Assembly (NCBI RefSeq): GCF_900110275.1
Contig: NZ_FODC01000001.1
Coordinates: 783,198 to 847,197 of the forward strand
Source of the DNA: Duganella sp. CF517
GTDB taxonomy: Bacteria > Pseudomonadota > Gammaproteobacteria > Burkholderiales > Burkholderiaceae_D
Direction of reading: 5' to 3'
DNA length: 64,000 nt
Shown: positions 52,697 to 62,337 of the stretch, piece after piece
Position numbering within the stretch: position 1 is the stretch's first letter
Layout of the letters: each line of letters starts with the position of its first letter
Translations under genes and position numbers: made by a program
Notes under the pieces: model-generated
Told to the model about the DNA's origin: nothing
What the model saw: the letters and a program-made list of their open reading frames with translations, nothing else
The model's database searches: none

Positions 52697-54232
52697 TTAC
52701 TTCTCTTTCGCGGTCGAACTCGGGCGCAACGAAATAAACTGCGTCGCCTCGCCGCGGCGCACCAGCAGCACCGACGGTTTCTTCGGATCGAGCTTGGCCA
52801 CCAGCGCGTTGAACTGCTTGGCGTCCTTGATCTCGCTGTTATTCAGCTGCAGCACGATGTCGCCCTCCTGCAGGCGCGACGCCACCCCTTCGGCCGACTC
52901 GACCGCCACGCCGCCGCCGACGCCCAGCGTCTTCTTCTGGTCGGCCGTCAAATCGCTGACGACCAGGCCCAGCGCGTTGGGCTTGCCCTGCGCTTCAGGC
53001 TGGGCCTGCTCACCCTTGCCTTTGCCTTTGGACGCCTTGGCGCCCTTCTCCGGCTCCAGCTCGGCCACCACCACCGGCAGGTCGATCTGCTGGCCCTTGC
53101 GCCACACGGTCACGGTCGCCTTGCTGTTGATGGCGGTGCCGCCCACCAGACGCGGCAGGTCCGACGAGCGGGTCACCGGCGCGCCGTTGAATTTCAGGAT
53201 GATGTCGCCCGACTTGATGCCGGCCTTGTCGGCGGGACCGCCCGGCTCGACCAGCGACACCTCGGCGCCCTGCGCGTTCTTCAAGCCCAGCGATTCGGCC
53301 ACTTCCTTGCTCACTTCGCCGATCTGCACGCCGATGCGGCCGCGCGTGACCTTGCCCGATTTCTTCAATTGCTCGGAGACGCGGATCGCCTCGTCGATCG
53401 GCACCGCGAACGAGATGCCGTTGTAGGCGCCGGACAAGGTGGCGATCTGCGAGTTGATGCCGATCACCTCGCCGCGCATATTGATCAGCGGACCGCCCGA
53501 GTTGCCGGGATTGACGGCGACGTCGCTCTGGATCAGCGCCAGGTAGTCGCCGGTGTCGCGCTGCTTGGCCGAGATGATGCCGGCGGTGACGGTGTTTTCC
53601 AGGTTGAACGGCGAGCCGATGGCGATCACCCATTCGCCGACGCGGATCTTGTCGGAGTCGCCCATGATCAGGAACGGCAGCTTGTCGCCTTCGATCTTGA
53701 GCACGGCGACGTCGGTGCGGGCGTCGGCGCCCAGCACCTTGGCCTTGAACTCGCGCTTGTCGGTCAACGTGACGAACACCTCGTCGGCGCCCTCGACCAC
53801 GTGGGCGTTGGTCATCACATAGCCGTCGGCCGACAGGATGAAGCCGGAGCCGACGCCGCGCTGGACCGGCTCTTCCGGCGCCTGGCGGCGTCCGCGCGGG
53901 TTGCCCCGGCCCGGTGGCGTGGCCTTGCCGCCGGGGCCGGGCTGCGGAATGGCGCCGCCGAAGAAGCGGCGCAGGAACTCCTGCATTTCCTCGTCGCCCA
54001 GCTCCTCGCCGCGGCCGCCCTGCTTCACCACTTCGGTGGTGCGGATATTGACCACCGCCGGGCCAACCTTGTCGACCAGATCGGCGAAATCGGGCAAGCC
54101 GAGCACGGCGCCGGTGACCGGCGCGGCCGCCGTCGCGGGCGCCATGCCCAGCAGGGCCGGAGACATCCATACGCTTGCGCCGACCAGCAGCGCGGAAAGA
54201 GTTTTACCACCAGCAGTGAAATTGTTTTTCAT
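52697..54232 (-). CDS. degQ: Periplasmic serine protease/chaperone DegQ/MucD type
   Basis: A 511-residue Do-family protease with a signal peptide (cleavage near ATAAA|P, residue 37). The trypsin-like domain has H144 in TNAHVV, D174 in RTDVAVLKI and S245 in NPGNSGGPL. A glycine/proline-rich insert (residues 92-122, FGGAIPQPGPGG and so on) lies before the catalytic histidine. Two PDZ domains follow (about 270-370 and 410-500), joined by a lysine/glycine-rich linker (EKGAKASKGKGKGEQ). It degrades misfolded envelope proteins and lies beside rpoE-rseA, so it is a probable sigma-E target. Confidence 0.93.
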   Translation of the reverse strand: MKNNFTAGGKTLSALLVGASVWMSPALLGMAPATAAAPVTGAVLGLPDFADLVDKVGPAVVNIRTTEVVKQGGRGEELGDEEMQEFLRRFFGGAIPQPGPGGKATPPGRGNPRGRRQAPEEPVQRGVGSGFILSADGYVMTNAHVVEGADEVFVTLTDKREFKAKVLGADARTDVAVLKIEGDKLPFLIMGDSDKIRVGEWVIAIGSPFNLENTVTAGIISAKQRDTGDYLALIQSDVAVNPGNSGGPLINMRGEVIGINSQIATLSGAYNGISFAVPIDEAIRVSEQLKKSGKVTRGRIGVQIGEVSKEVAESLGLKNAQGAEVSLVEPGGPADKAGIKSGDIILKFNGAPVTRSSDLPRLVGGTAINSKATVTVWRKGQQIDLPVVVAELEPEKGAKASKGKGKGEQAQPEAQGKPNALGLVVSDLTADQKKTLGVGGGVAVESAEGVASRLQEGDIVLQLNNSEIKDAKQFNALVAKLDPKKPSVLLVRRGEATQFISLRPSSTAKEK

Positions 54233-54270
54233 GGAAAGTATCGGTCTCTATAAAGTTCTTGGATGCGTTT

Positions 54271-54303
54271 AACCACCCGTGGCGCCAGGCGTCATGGGTG
54301 GTT
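54271..54303. other. Long hairpin in the degQ upstream region
   Basis: AACCACCCGTG and CATGGGTGGTT can pair with one G-T mismatch around an 11-base loop, 38-70 bases before the degQ start. There is no T run, so it may be a leader hairpin or protein-binding site rather than a terminator. Confidence 0.5.
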
Positions 54304-54390
54304 AGCATACATGGTAAGCGAAAAGTCGCCCGCCAGCTTGCGCAAAGTTATTATAAGAGTATGTGAAGGCCGCTGGCTTAAGGCAGAATT

Positions 54391-54423
54391 ACGGCGGCGT
54401 TACGGCGGCGTTACGGCGGCGCT
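54391..54423. repeat. 11-bp tandem repeat after rseA
   Basis: GGCGTTACGGC occurs about three times (ACGGCGGCGTT units), beginning directly after the RseA stop codon. It marks the point where the anti-sigma gene ends unusually early. Confidence 0.6.
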
Positions 54424-54757
54424 AGGGCAAGATCACGTCGGCCCGGGACTCGGGGAAGTCCTCCGGCGGCGGCGCGTCGAACGGCGGCGCGGCCGGATCG
54501 CCGGCGCCGGGCGTGAACGGGGACAGTTCGTGGGCCGGCTCGGCGTCCAGACGCTGCGCCAGCGCCGCGCCGAAGCCGTCGCTGAGGATGCCGTCGGCCT
54601 CGTCGCGCAGCGCGTCGCCGATCAGGTGGTAAGCGCGCCAGGCCGCCTGCCCGTCCGCAGTGTCGAGGGCGGCGAATGCCAGCTCCCGTTCGCTGTGCGG
54701 CAGTTCACCATCGGCCAGCGCCGAGATGTTTTCGTGCAGTCTTTTCTGGGTATCCAT
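54422..54757 (-). CDS. rseA: RseA-like sigma-E anti-sigma factor lacking a membrane segment
   Basis: A 111-residue protein (start M6 of the open frame: MDTQKRLHENISALADGELP). Residues 1-75 form the RseA/MucA N-terminal domain that binds RpoE region 2 and 4 (LHENISALADGEL, ARELAFAALD-like segment, WRAYHLIGDALRDEADG). After this the chain becomes low-complexity acidic/proline-rich (SPFTPGAGDPAAPPFDAPPP) and ends. There is no transmembrane helix and no periplasmic domain, and no rseB gene lies downstream; degQ follows. The stop is adjacent to an 11-bp tandem repeat, so truncation of an ancestral longer gene is possible. Confidence 0.8.
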   Translation of the reverse strand: MDTQKRLHENISALADGELPHSERELAFAALDTADGQAAWRAYHLIGDALRDEADGILSDGFGAALAQRLDAEPAHELSPFTPGAGDPAAPPFDAPPPEDFPESRADVILP

Positions 54758-54847
54758 CGCGTATCCCGCCATCTTAAAACACGTCCACCTAAGTGCCGCC
54801 TAGTCGACACTTTCCGGACGCCAACAACAATTGCCATCATTACTGCC

Positions 54848-55450
54848 TTACCAGCGCTTGTCAATCGGCATGTCCAGTAAAGGCTTCAATTTTTCAGCGA
54901 TGACTTCGCGGGCACGGAATATGCGACTGCGGACGGTGCCGATGGGACAGGCCATGATGTCTGAAATCTCCTCATAGCTCAATCCCTCGATCTCGCGCAA
55001 CGCGATCGCGGTCCGCAAGTCCACAGGCAGGGCATCCATCGCCGCATTGACCGTCTGCGCGATCTGCTTGCTTGCCAGCATGGATTCCGGCGTATTAATG
55101 TCTCGTAAATGCTCTCCATCGTTAAAGGCTTCCGCTTGTTCCGCGTCCGCTTCGGTCGACGTGGGCGTGCGGCGGCCCTGCGTCGCCAGGAAGTTCTTGG
55201 CGGTATTGATGCCGATGCGGTACAGCCACGTGTAGAAGGCGGAGTCGCCGCGAAAATGCCGCAGCGCCCGGTACGCCTTGATAAACGTCTCTTGTACCAC
55301 ATCTTCGGCCTCGGCCGGGTCGTGCACGATACGCGACAGCAAGCGCATCAGGCGGCGTTGATACTTCGCCACCAGCATGTCAAACGCCTGCTTGTCACCG
55401 GTCCGGACCCGGTCGACCAGCATCTGGTCACACTCACGTTCTGTCGTCAC
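54848..55450 (-). CDS. rpoE: RNA polymerase sigma-E factor (RpoE/AlgU)
   Basis: A 200-residue ECF sigma factor. Region 2 (about 25-95) has DMLVAKYQRRLMRLLSRIV, DPAEAEDVVQETFIKAYRAL and YTWLYRIGINTAKNFL. Region 4 (about 140-190) has LPVDLRTAIALREIEGLSYE and CPIGTVRSRIFRAREVI. It transcribes envelope-stress genes. It is followed by rseA after about 90 bases. A possible sigma-E-type promoter upstream suggests autoregulation. Confidence 0.96.
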   Translation of the reverse strand: MTTERECDQMLVDRVRTGDKQAFDMLVAKYQRRLMRLLSRIVHDPAEAEDVVQETFIKAYRALRHFRGDSAFYTWLYRIGINTAKNFLATQGRRTPTSTEADAEQAEAFNDGEHLRDINTPESMLASKQIAQTVNAAMDALPVDLRTAIALREIEGLSYEEISDIMACPIGTVRSRIFRAREVIAEKLKPLLDMPIDKRW

Positions 55451-55504
55451 TCCTGCATTCCTCAGTGGCCTGCAGCATCGCCAAATCGTATAGTCATATA
55501 TGCT

Positions 55505-55531
55505 ATAGAGTTAGCCCGCTGCAAGAAGTTC
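55505..55531 (-). promoter_or_regulatory. Putative sigma-E-type promoter of rpoE
   Basis: Minus strand GAACTT (55526-55531), 16 bases, TCTAT (55505-55509). This fits the ECF sigma-E/AlgU pattern (GAACTT, 16-17, TCtgA) with one mismatch in the -10. The leader to the ATG is about 50 bases. The site overlaps the 3' end of the upstream gene. Confidence 0.4.
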
Positions 55532-55958
55532 ACAGTGTTGGCGTTTTTATTTCAGTGCGTCCAGCAACGGAACGGCACGCCAGCGACAGCGCACGCAGCT
55601 CGGGCCGCGTGACACCGTCGGGCAGCACCAGCACCCACCGCACCCTGCCGTCGTCGCCACCCAGGCGCAACAACAGGATGCGCGGCCACAAGGTCGACCC
55701 GTCCAGCAGGCGCAGGACCGTCCCTGGTTCTTGGTATACCGCCAGCCGCAACCTGCCGACACCGGATATATCAAGCTGCAGCGCGAAACCGCAGGGACGC
55801 CCCATCACCCAGCCGAACACGCCGGCCAACACACACAGTAGCGGCGCCAGCACGCCCGGACAAACGGCGCCCGACATCGTCACGCAACTACACAGCCCGG
55901 CATGCAAAAGACGCAGGCCAGCCGAGGGGCGAACGATGACGGACACCGCAATCGACAT
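55530..55958 (-). CDS. YgfX-like membrane protein
   Basis: A protein of about 142 residues from the ATG at 55958 (MSIAVSVIVRPSAGLRLLHA); the longer open frame has no family match upstream. Two close hydrophobic segments (LCSCVTMSGAVCPGVLAPLL, CVLAGVFGWVMG) precede a soluble part rich in beta strands (ILLLRLGGDDGRVRWVLVLP, DGVTRPELRAL). This pattern resembles the YgfX/CptA family of inner-membrane proteins. It sits between fabF and rpoE as in related genomes. Its SdhE-like partner is not here. Role is uncertain. Confidence 0.5.
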   Translation of the reverse strand: MSIAVSVIVRPSAGLRLLHAGLCSCVTMSGAVCPGVLAPLLCVLAGVFGWVMGRPCGFALQLDISGVGRLRLAVYQEPGTVLRLLDGSTLWPRILLLRLGGDDGRVRWVLVLPDGVTRPELRALSLACRSVAGRTEIKTPTL

Positions 55959-56130
55959 GACGGCAGCACCACAAAACGCGTACACAAAAAATAGGGGGAA
56001 ACAACACAGCTTGGAAGCGCCAGCGCAAGGCTGGGCAATTCTGGCGCTGGCGAATGCCAGCGCCGAATCCTCGCTCACTTTGGTTGGACCAGGTGAGCCC
56101 GGATTTAGTTCAACGCGAAGTCAAACTTTT

Positions 56131-57378
56131 TTACATTTTACCGAACAGCAGGCTGCCGTTGGTGCCGCCGAAGCCGAACGAGTTCTTCAGCGCGTACTCG
56201 ATCTTCATCGGACGGGCGACATTGGCGCAGAAGTCCAGGTCGCAGGCGGGGTCCTGGTTGAAGATGTTGATGGTCGGCGGCGACACCTGATGGTGGACCG
56301 CCAGCACCGTAAACACCGCTTCCAGACCGCCGGCGCCGCCCAGCAGGTGGCCGGTCAACGACTTGGTCGAGTTGACCACCAGCTTTTTGGCGTGCTCGCC
56401 GAAGGTGCGCTTGATGCCCTGCACCTCGGCCACGTCGCCCTGCGGCGTCGAGGTGCCGTGCGCGTTCACGTACTGCACCTGGTCGGGATTGACACCGGCG
56501 TTGCGCAACGCCGCTTGCGCCGACTTGCTGCCGCCGGCGCCGTCTTCCAACGGCGAGGTCATGTGATACGCGTCGGCGCTCATGCCAAAGCCGTGCAGTT
56601 CGGCGTAGATCGTCGCGCCGCGCGCCTTGGCGTGCTCGTACTCTTCGAGCACCATCACGCCGGCGCCCTCGCCGAGCACGAAACCGTCGCGGTCCGCGTC
56701 CCATGGGCGCGACGCGGTGGCCGGATCGTCGTTGCGCGACGACAGCGCCTTGGCCGAGGCGAAACCGCCCAGGCCCAGCGGCGAAATGGTCGATTCCGCG
56801 CCGCCGGCCACCATCACGTCGGCATCGCCGTACTCGATCAGCCGAGCGGCGGCGCCGATGCAGTGCAGGCCGGTGGTGCAGGCCGTCACGATCGACAGGT
56901 TAGGGCCACGCATGCCATACTTGATCGACAGGTTGCCGGAGATCATGTTGATGATCGAGGCCGGCACGAAGAACGGCGAGATACGGCGCGGACCGCGCTT
57001 GTCGTAGTCTTCCTTCTGCTCTTCGATCATCGGCAGGCCGCCGATGCCGGAACCGATGATGACGCCGATGCGATCGGCGTTCTCTTCGGTCACGACCACG
57101 CCGGAATCCTGCACGGCCTGGATGCCGGCCGCCATGCCGTAATGGATGAATGTATCCATATGGCGGGCTTCCTTGGCCGAGATGTAGTCCTCGATGTTGA
57201 AGCCTTTGACTTCACCGGCAAAACGGGTACTGAAAGCTTGCGCGTCAAACTTGGTGATGGTGGCAATACCGGATTTGCCTTCCAGCGCCGCCGCCCACGT
57301 GTCGGCAACGTTGTTGCCGATCGGGGAAACGGCGCCCAGGCCGGTAATGACAACACGACGGTTTTTAGAACCTCTCAA
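56131..57378 (-). CDS. fabF: 3-oxoacyl-[ACP] synthase II
   Basis: A 415-residue condensing enzyme that elongates acyl-ACP with malonyl-ACP. The catalytic cysteine is C167 in VTACTTG; the two histidines are in [11 protein letters not shown] and [13 protein letters not shown]-terminal [17 protein letters not shown] and C-terminal [15 protein letters not shown] are canonical. It directly follows acpP in transcription. Confidence 0.97.
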   Translation of the reverse strand: MRGSKNRRVVITGLGAVSPIGNNVADTWAAALEGKSGIATITKFDAQAFSTRFAGEVKGFNIEDYISAKEARHMDTFIHYGMAAGIQAVQDSGVVVTEENADRIGVIIGSGIGGLPMIEEQKEDYDKRGPRRISPFFVPASIINMISGNLSIKYGMRGPNLSIVTACTTGLHCIGAAARLIEYGDADVMVAGGAESTISPLGLGGFASAKALSSRNDDPATASRPWDADRDGFVLGEGAGVMVLEEYEHAKARGATIYAELHGFGMSADAYHMTSPLEDGAGGSKSAQAALRNAGVNPDQVQYVNAHGTSTPQGDVAEVQGIKRTFGEHAKKLVVNSTKSLTGHLLGGAGGLEAVFTVLAVHHQVSPPTINIFNQDPACDLDFCANVARPMKIEYALKNSFGFGGTNGSLLFGKM

Positions 57379-57409
57379 GCGATTCTCCTAAAGTCGATCG
57401 GGCGGTAAA

Positions 57410-57649
57410 TCAGGCCTTGACGTGTGCAGTAGCGTAGTCGATCGCTTGCTGAACGGTCGTGATCTTTTCTGCCTGTTCGTCAGGGATTTCCATTTCGAAT
57501 TCGTCTTCCAGGGCCATCACCAGCTCGACGGTGTCCAGCGAGTCAGCGCCCAGGTCGTCGACGAACGAGGATTCGATCTTGATGTCTGCTTCGGCGACGC
57601 CCAGTTGCTCAGCGACGATTTTCTTAACGCGTTGTTCGATATCCGACAT
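57410..57649 (-). CDS. acpP: Acyl carrier protein
   Basis: A 79-residue ACP with the phosphopantetheine-bearing S37 in [20 protein letters not shown]. The acidic helix II ([14 protein letters not shown]) contacts partner enzymes. GGAG precedes the ATG by seven bases. It is acylated by the Fab enzymes encoded around it. Confidence 0.98.
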   Translation of the reverse strand: MSDIEQRVKKIVAEQLGVAEADIKIESSFVDDLGADSLDTVELVMALEDEFEMEIPDEQAEKITTVQQAIDYATAHVKA

Positions 57650-57684
57650 GTTATGGCTCCATTTGTTTGTTACGGAAAGCGCGC

Positions 57685-57692
57685 ATTTTATC
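57685..57692 (-). promoter_or_regulatory. Putative extended -10 promoter of acpP
   Basis: Minus strand TGATAAAAT (TAAAAT at 57685-57690, preceded by TG) with a weak -35. It would start acpP-fabF transcription about 28 bases before the acpP ATG, allowing extra ACP production. Confidence 0.5.
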
Positions 57693-57803
57693 AGGTTTGC
57701 GCACTGAAAAACTAATTTCGATGTCTGCCGCTAATTTACTGCAAACTCTTTCGAAATCACTGGTAAAAGACGGGAATCGGCGCTTTATTCACGCCGAAAA
57801 CCG

Positions 57804-58550
57804 TCAATTCATATACATACCGCCGTTCACGTGCAAGGTGGTACCGGTGATATAGGCCGCTTGCGGCGACGCCAGGAAGGCCACCGCCGCGGCGATATCC
57901 TCCGGCTTGCCCAGGCGCGCCAGCGGAATCTGCGTCAGCAGCGCCGCGTGTTGCTCTTCGCCCAGGGCCTTGGTCATGTCGGTGTCGATGAAGCCCGGCG
58001 CCACACTGTTGACGGTGATATTGCGGCTGCCGATCTCGCGCGCCAGCGCGCGGCCCATGCCCTCGACGCCGGCCTTGGCGGCGGCATAGTTCATCTGGCC
58101 CGGATTGCCCGACGACGCCACCACCGAAGTGATGTTAATAATACGCCCAGTCTTCGCTTTCATCATGCCGCGCAGTACCGCGCGCGACAAACGGCCGACC
58201 GAACTGAGGTTGGTGGCGATGACGCTGTCCCATTCCTCGTCCTTCATGCGCATGGCCAGCTGGTCCTGCGTGATGCCGGCGTTGTTGACCAGGATGCCGA
58301 CGGCGCCGAAGGTTTTGCCGATCTCGTCGATGACGGCCGCGCAGCGCGCGGCGTCGGTGACGTTCAGGACCATGCCCTTGCCCGCCTCGGCGCCGAACTC
58401 GGCCAGGTAGGCGCTGATCGCCTCGGCGCCCGCCTCGGTGGTGGCGGTGCCGATCACGCGCGCGCCCTGGCGGGCCAGTTCTTGCGCGATGGCCTTGCCG
58501 ATCCCGCGCGACGCGCCGGTGACCAGCGCGACTTGATTTGCTAAATTCAT
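57804..58550 (-). CDS. fabG: 3-oxoacyl-[ACP] reductase
   Basis: A 248-residue NADPH-dependent short-chain dehydrogenase. The start ATG at 58550 follows AGAAGGACAACC. Cofactor motif TGASRGIGKAIA, the NNAG segment (VGILVNNAGI), and the catalytic serine, tyrosine and lysine in NITSVVASSGNPGQMNYAAA (S, Y, then K) are intact. The open frame extends upstream but antisense to fabD. Confidence 0.97.
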   Translation of the reverse strand: MNLANQVALVTGASRGIGKAIAQELARQGARVIGTATTEAGAEAISAYLAEFGAEAGKGMVLNVTDAARCAAVIDEIGKTFGAVGILVNNAGITQDQLAMRMKDEEWDSVIATNLSSVGRLSRAVLRGMMKAKTGRIINITSVVASSGNPGQMNYAAAKAGVEGMGRALAREIGSRNITVNSVAPGFIDTDMTKALGEEQHAALLTQIPLARLGKPEDIAAAVAFLASPQAAYITGTTLHVNGGMYMN

Positions 58551-58609
58551 GGTTGTCCTTCTACGTAAATAACGAGTGTGCCTGAAGTTCTTTGATTTGC
58601 CTCTGCCGC

Positions 58610-59551
58610 CTACTTGAGCGAGGTCAAAATACGGTCCAGCGACGCCTGGTCGGTGATGGCGTCGCCCAGCAGCGTGGCGTCGATGCGCTTGGTCAAGCCC
58701 ATCAGCACCTTGCCGGGGCCGCACTCGACCACCTGGGTGATGCCCTCGGCGGCGACTTGCTGCATCGTCTCGACCCAGCGCACCGGCGCGGCGGCCTGGC
58801 GCACCAGCGCGTCCTTGATGGCGGCCGGATCGTTGAGCACGGCGACGTCGACGTTGTTGATCAGCGCGATTTGCGGCGCCGAGAAGTTCAGCTCGGCCAT
58901 GTAGTCGCGCAGCCGGTCCGACGCCGGCTTGAGCAGCGACGAGTGGAATGGCGCCGACACCGGCAGCTTCATGGCGCGCTTGGCGCCCTTGGCCTTGGCG
59001 ATTTCGCAGGCGCGCTCGACGGCGGCGGTTTCGCCGGCGATGACCACCTGGGCCGGCGCGTTGAAGTTGACCGCCTCGACCACCGAACCCGGCGTGGCGG
59101 CGACCGCCTCGGCGCAGGCGGCGCGCACGTCGTCGTCCGACAGGCCCAGCACCACGGCCATCGTGCCCTGCCCGACCGGCACGGCTTCCTGCATCGCTTG
59201 CGCGCGGAAGCGCACCAGCGGCACCGCGTCCTTGAAGGCGATCACGCCGGCGGCGACCAGCGCCGAGTACTCACCGAGGCTGTGGCCGGCGACGATGGAC
59301 GGCACCGGCCCGCCGGCGGCGATCCACGCGCGGTAGGTGGCGACGGCGGCGGTCAGCATGACCGGCTGCGTGTTGGTGGTCAGGTCCAGCTCTTCCTTGG
59401 GACCTTCGGCCATCAGCTTGCCCAGGTCGAAGTTGAGCGCGTCCGACGCCTCGGCGATGGTCTGCGCCACCACCGGGTTGCCGGCGAAGCCGTCCATCAT
59501 CGCGATCGCCTGCGAACCCTGGCCTGGAAATACAAAAGCAAATTTAGTCAT
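58610..59551 (-). CDS. fabD: Malonyl-CoA-[ACP] transacylase
   Basis: A 313-residue transferase loading malonyl onto ACP. The start is set at 59551 (MTKFAFVFPGQGSQ); four extra upstream codons are possible. Active-site S91 lies in AGHSLGEYSALVA, and the partner histidine in LPVSAPFHSSLL. Order fabH-fabD-fabG-acpP-fabF is standard. Confidence 0.97.
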   Translation of the reverse strand: MTKFAFVFPGQGSQAIAMMDGFAGNPVVAQTIAEASDALNFDLGKLMAEGPKEELDLTTNTQPVMLTAAVATYRAWIAAGGPVPSIVAGHSLGEYSALVAAGVIAFKDAVPLVRFRAQAMQEAVPVGQGTMAVVLGLSDDDVRAACAEAVAATPGSVVEAVNFNAPAQVVIAGETAAVERACEIAKAKGAKRAMKLPVSAPFHSSLLKPASDRLRDYMAELNFSAPQIALINNVDVAVLNDPAAIKDALVRQAAAPVRWVETMQQVAAEGITQVVECGPGKVLMGLTKRIDATLLGDAITDQASLDRILTSLK

Positions 59552-59680
59552 TACGTCATCCATCCGATTGATTGATCTCGCTAATTGGCCGCTACGCTAG
59601 CACGCGATGACGACCGCGCCGCTACCGTGGAGCCCGTTAGAGTTCTAATTCTAATTCACGCGCAACAGCAGCCCCGGGCC

Positions 59681-60685
59681 TTAGCGGGCGCCCAGGTCGT
59701 CGGTGATGCGGGCCAGCACGGCGCCCCAGGTGAAGCCGCCGCCGACGCCTTCCATCATGATGTTGTGGCCCTTCTTGACGCGGCCGTCGCGCACGGCGGC
59801 GTCCAGCGCAAGCGGAATCGACGCCGCCGACGTGTTGCCGTGCTGGTCGACGGTGACCACCATCTTCTCCAGCGGCAGCCCGAGCTTCTTGGCGGTGCTG
59901 TTCATGATGCGGATGTTGGCCTGGTGCGGAATCAGCCAGTCGATCTGGTCTTGCGCCATATTGGCTTTCTCCAGCGCCTCGTGCGCCACCTTCTCCAGCA
60001 CCGACACCGCCAGCTTGAACACCGCCGGGCCGTCCATGTACAGGTAAGCCTCGCCGGCCACGGCGCCGCCGAACGAATCGGGCATGCACAGGATGCCGGA
60101 ATGGCGGCCGTCCGCGTGCAGCGCGGTCGCCAGGATGCCCGGCTCTTGCGACGCGGTCAGCACCACGGCGCCGGCGCCGTCGCCGAACAGCACGCAGGTG
60201 GTGCGGTCGTTGAAATCGAGGATGCGCGAGAACACTTCCGAGCCGATCACCAGCACGTTCTTGTTCATGCCGGCGCGGATGAAGGCGTCGGCGGTCGACA
60301 TGGCGTAGACGAAGCCGCTGCAAACGGCCTGCACGTCGACGGCGGCGCCGTTGTTGGTGATGCCCAGCTTTTGCTGGACGACGCAGGCGGTGCTCGGGAA
60401 GCTGCCGAAGAAATCGGGGGTCGAGCTGGCCAGCACGATCAGGTCGATATCGTTGGCTTGCAAGCCGGCCATGTCGAGCGCGCGCTGGGCGGCCTTGACG
60501 GCCAGGTCGGACGACTTCTCGCCCGGCTCGGCGAAGTGGCGCGCCGAGATGCCGCTGCGGCTGACGATCCATTCGTCCGAGGTTTCGATGCCCTTGGCGG
60601 CGAGTTGATCGGTCAGATCCTGGTTGGTGACACGCCGCTCAGGCAGATAGCTGCCGGTGCCGATAATTTTGCTGTACAAAGTCAT
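59681..60685 (-). CDS. fabH: 3-oxoacyl-[ACP] synthase III
   Basis: A 334-residue initiating condensing enzyme that joins acetyl-CoA to malonyl-ACP. Catalytic C122 is in [12 protein letters not shown], and His/Asn are in [10 protein letters not shown] and the HGNTSAAS loop. The start is either ATG at 60685 ([20 protein letters not shown]) or one four codons upstream; neither has a strong ribosome site. Confidence 0.97.
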   Translation of the reverse strand: MTLYSKIIGTGSYLPERRVTNQDLTDQLAAKGIETSDEWIVSRSGISARHFAEPGEKSSDLAVKAAQRALDMAGLQANDIDLIVLASSTPDFFGSFPSTACVVQQKLGITNNGAAVDVQAVCSGFVYAMSTADAFIRAGMNKNVLVIGSEVFSRILDFNDRTTCVLFGDGAGAVVLTASQEPGILATALHADGRHSGILCMPDSFGGAVAGEAYLYMDGPAVFKLAVSVLEKVAHEALEKANMAQDQIDWLIPHQANIRIMNSTAKKLGLPLEKMVVTVDQHGNTSAASIPLALDAAVRDGRVKKGHNIMMEGVGGGFTWGAVLARITDDLGAR

Positions 60686-60700
60686 GCCGTCTACCATCCA

Positions 60701-61762
60701 CTAAATAGTTGAGCTTGGTACTTCCGGGGTTTCCGTGTTGCGTGGCATGAGTTCGGCGATTAACGTCGAAATGTGCGGCAACACATCATTTTTTGCAGCA
60801 TCATACGCCCGCTTGATCGCCCATTCAAAAGAATATGCGTCGGCGCCGCCGTGGCTTTTGAACACCAGCCCGCGCAAACCGAGCAGGCTGGCGCCGTTAT
60901 AGCGCGACGGCGACAGCCGGTTCTTGATGGCTTTCAACGCGCCGCCGCCGATCAGGGCGCTCAGCATCGTCAGCGGATTGCGTTTGAATTCGGTCTTGAC
61001 GGTGTCGGCGAAGAAGCGCGCCACGCCCTCCACCGCCTTCAAGGTGACGTTGCCGACGAAGCCGTCGCAGACGACGATATCGGTGGTGCCCTTGAAGATG
61101 TCGTTGCCTTCGACGTTGCCGTAGAAGTTCAACGCGCCGCGCTCGTGGTCGGCCTGCAGCAGCTTGCTGGTGGCCTTGACGACGTCGTTGCCCTTGATGT
61201 CCTCGGTGCCGACGTTGAGCAGGCCCAGGGTCGGGCGCTCGATGTTTTCCATGGCGGAGACCAGCACCGACCCCATGATGGCGAACTGGTGCAGGTGATG
61301 CGGTTCGCAGTCGACGTTGGCGCCCAAGTCGAGCATGTAGGTCGGCCCGCCCTTTTGGTTCGGCATGATGCTGCAGATGGCCGGACGGTCGACGCCGGTC
61401 ATGGTCTTGAGCACGTAGCGGGCCACGGCCATCAGCGCGCCGGTGTTGCCGGCCGAGACGCAAGCCTGGGCGCTGCCGCCCTTGACCTGCTCGATGGCCA
61501 CGCGCATCGACGAATCCTTCTTGCGGCGCAAGGCCACTTCCAGCGGATCGTCCATCGTGACTTGTTCGGATGCATGCACGACGGTCAGGCGCGGATGCGC
61601 TTCGGCGTGATGTTTTTTCAATTCTGCGCGGATGACGTCTTCCAAACCGACCAGTATCAGTTCAGCCTCGGGTTCGCGTTTGACGAAGGATATAGCTGCG
61701 GGGATGGTGACCGATGGACCGTGATCTCCGCCCATGCAGTCGATAGAAATTTTGATTGTCAT
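60701..61762 (-). CDS. plsX: Phosphate acyltransferase PlsX
   Basis: A 353-residue enzyme that converts acyl-ACP to acyl-phosphate, the donor for the first acylation of glycerol 3-phosphate. It opens [20 protein letters not shown], has [17 protein letters not shown] and the [18 protein letters not shown] segment, and ends with a short acidic tail. It lies between rpmF and fabH as usual, with 186 bases of leader before its ATG. Confidence 0.97.
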   Translation of the reverse strand: MTIKISIDCMGGDHGPSVTIPAAISFVKREPEAELILVGLEDVIRAELKKHHAEAHPRLTVVHASEQVTMDDPLEVALRRKKDSSMRVAIEQVKGGSAQACVSAGNTGALMAVARYVLKTMTGVDRPAICSIMPNQKGGPTYMLDLGANVDCEPHHLHQFAIMGSVLVSAMENIERPTLGLLNVGTEDIKGNDVVKATSKLLQADHERGALNFYGNVEGNDIFKGTTDIVVCDGFVGNVTLKAVEGVARFFADTVKTEFKRNPLTMLSALIGGGALKAIKNRLSPSRYNGASLLGLRGLVFKSHGGADAYSFEWAIKRAYDAAKNDVLPHISTLIAELMPRNTETPEVPSSTI

Positions 61763-61948
61763 TGTTTTGATTCAGTACCACGCTCCAGCCCTTGTCTGGG
61801 CAAGCTGCGGCAAGCGGCGGACCACTGAAACCCAGGTCTACGCGTTTCAAAATGACGGTGTGCAAAAGAGGATTGCAGCCGATGAAAAAAGAAAAAGCGA
61901 TGCTTCATAAGACAGCACCGCCTATTCCGGGTCCAGCAAAAGCGTCGA

Positions 61949-62131
61949 TTACTCGTCGTTTTTGGTTTTCAGGACTTTACGGCCACGATAAAAGCCGTTA
62001 GGGCTGATGTGGTGACGCAGGTGGGTTTCACCGGTGGTTGGCTCGATACCCAGTTGTGGAGCTACCAGGAAATCGTGCGAACGGTGCATACCGCGCTTCG
62101 AAGGGGACTTCTTGTTCTGTTGAACGGCCAT
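61949..62131 (-). CDS. rpmF: 50S ribosomal protein L32
   Basis: A 60-residue ribosomal protein, [20 protein letters not shown], with the [20 protein letters not shown] middle and the basic [12 protein letters not shown] end. No zinc-binding cysteines are seen, so this is the C-minus type. A strong TTAGGAG ribosome site precedes the ATG. The rpmF-plsX-fab order couples ribosome and lipid synthesis. Confidence 0.98.
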   Translation of the reverse strand: MAVQQNKKSPSKRGMHRSHDFLVAPQLGIEPTTGETHLRHHISPNGFYRGRKVLKTKNDE

Positions 62132-62337
62132 GTTAATGACTCCTAATACATAAGTTCTAAAATTTTAACACATTCGACCAGCAAATACATGCGAATCGAG
62201 TATCCTGCCGGCAAAACGGAACCGGCATAGTTAAACTGAGATTTACTACATTGCCCTACTGACTTGCCATACTCGACTACAACACGTGCGTGGCACGTAC
62301 TTTCCGTACTACATATTCGGTCTTGCGGTTTTGCTGC

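Noticed and set aside
58724-59575. Plus-strand frames opposite fabD
   Set aside because: The minus strand carries an intact FabD with GHSLGEYS; the others are His/Arg/Gly-rich shadows.
61763-61948. A possible small gene or riboswitch between rpmF and plsX
   Set aside because: The 186-base spacer contains a weak 67-codon frame with no motif and no obvious structured aptamer; I leave it as leader.
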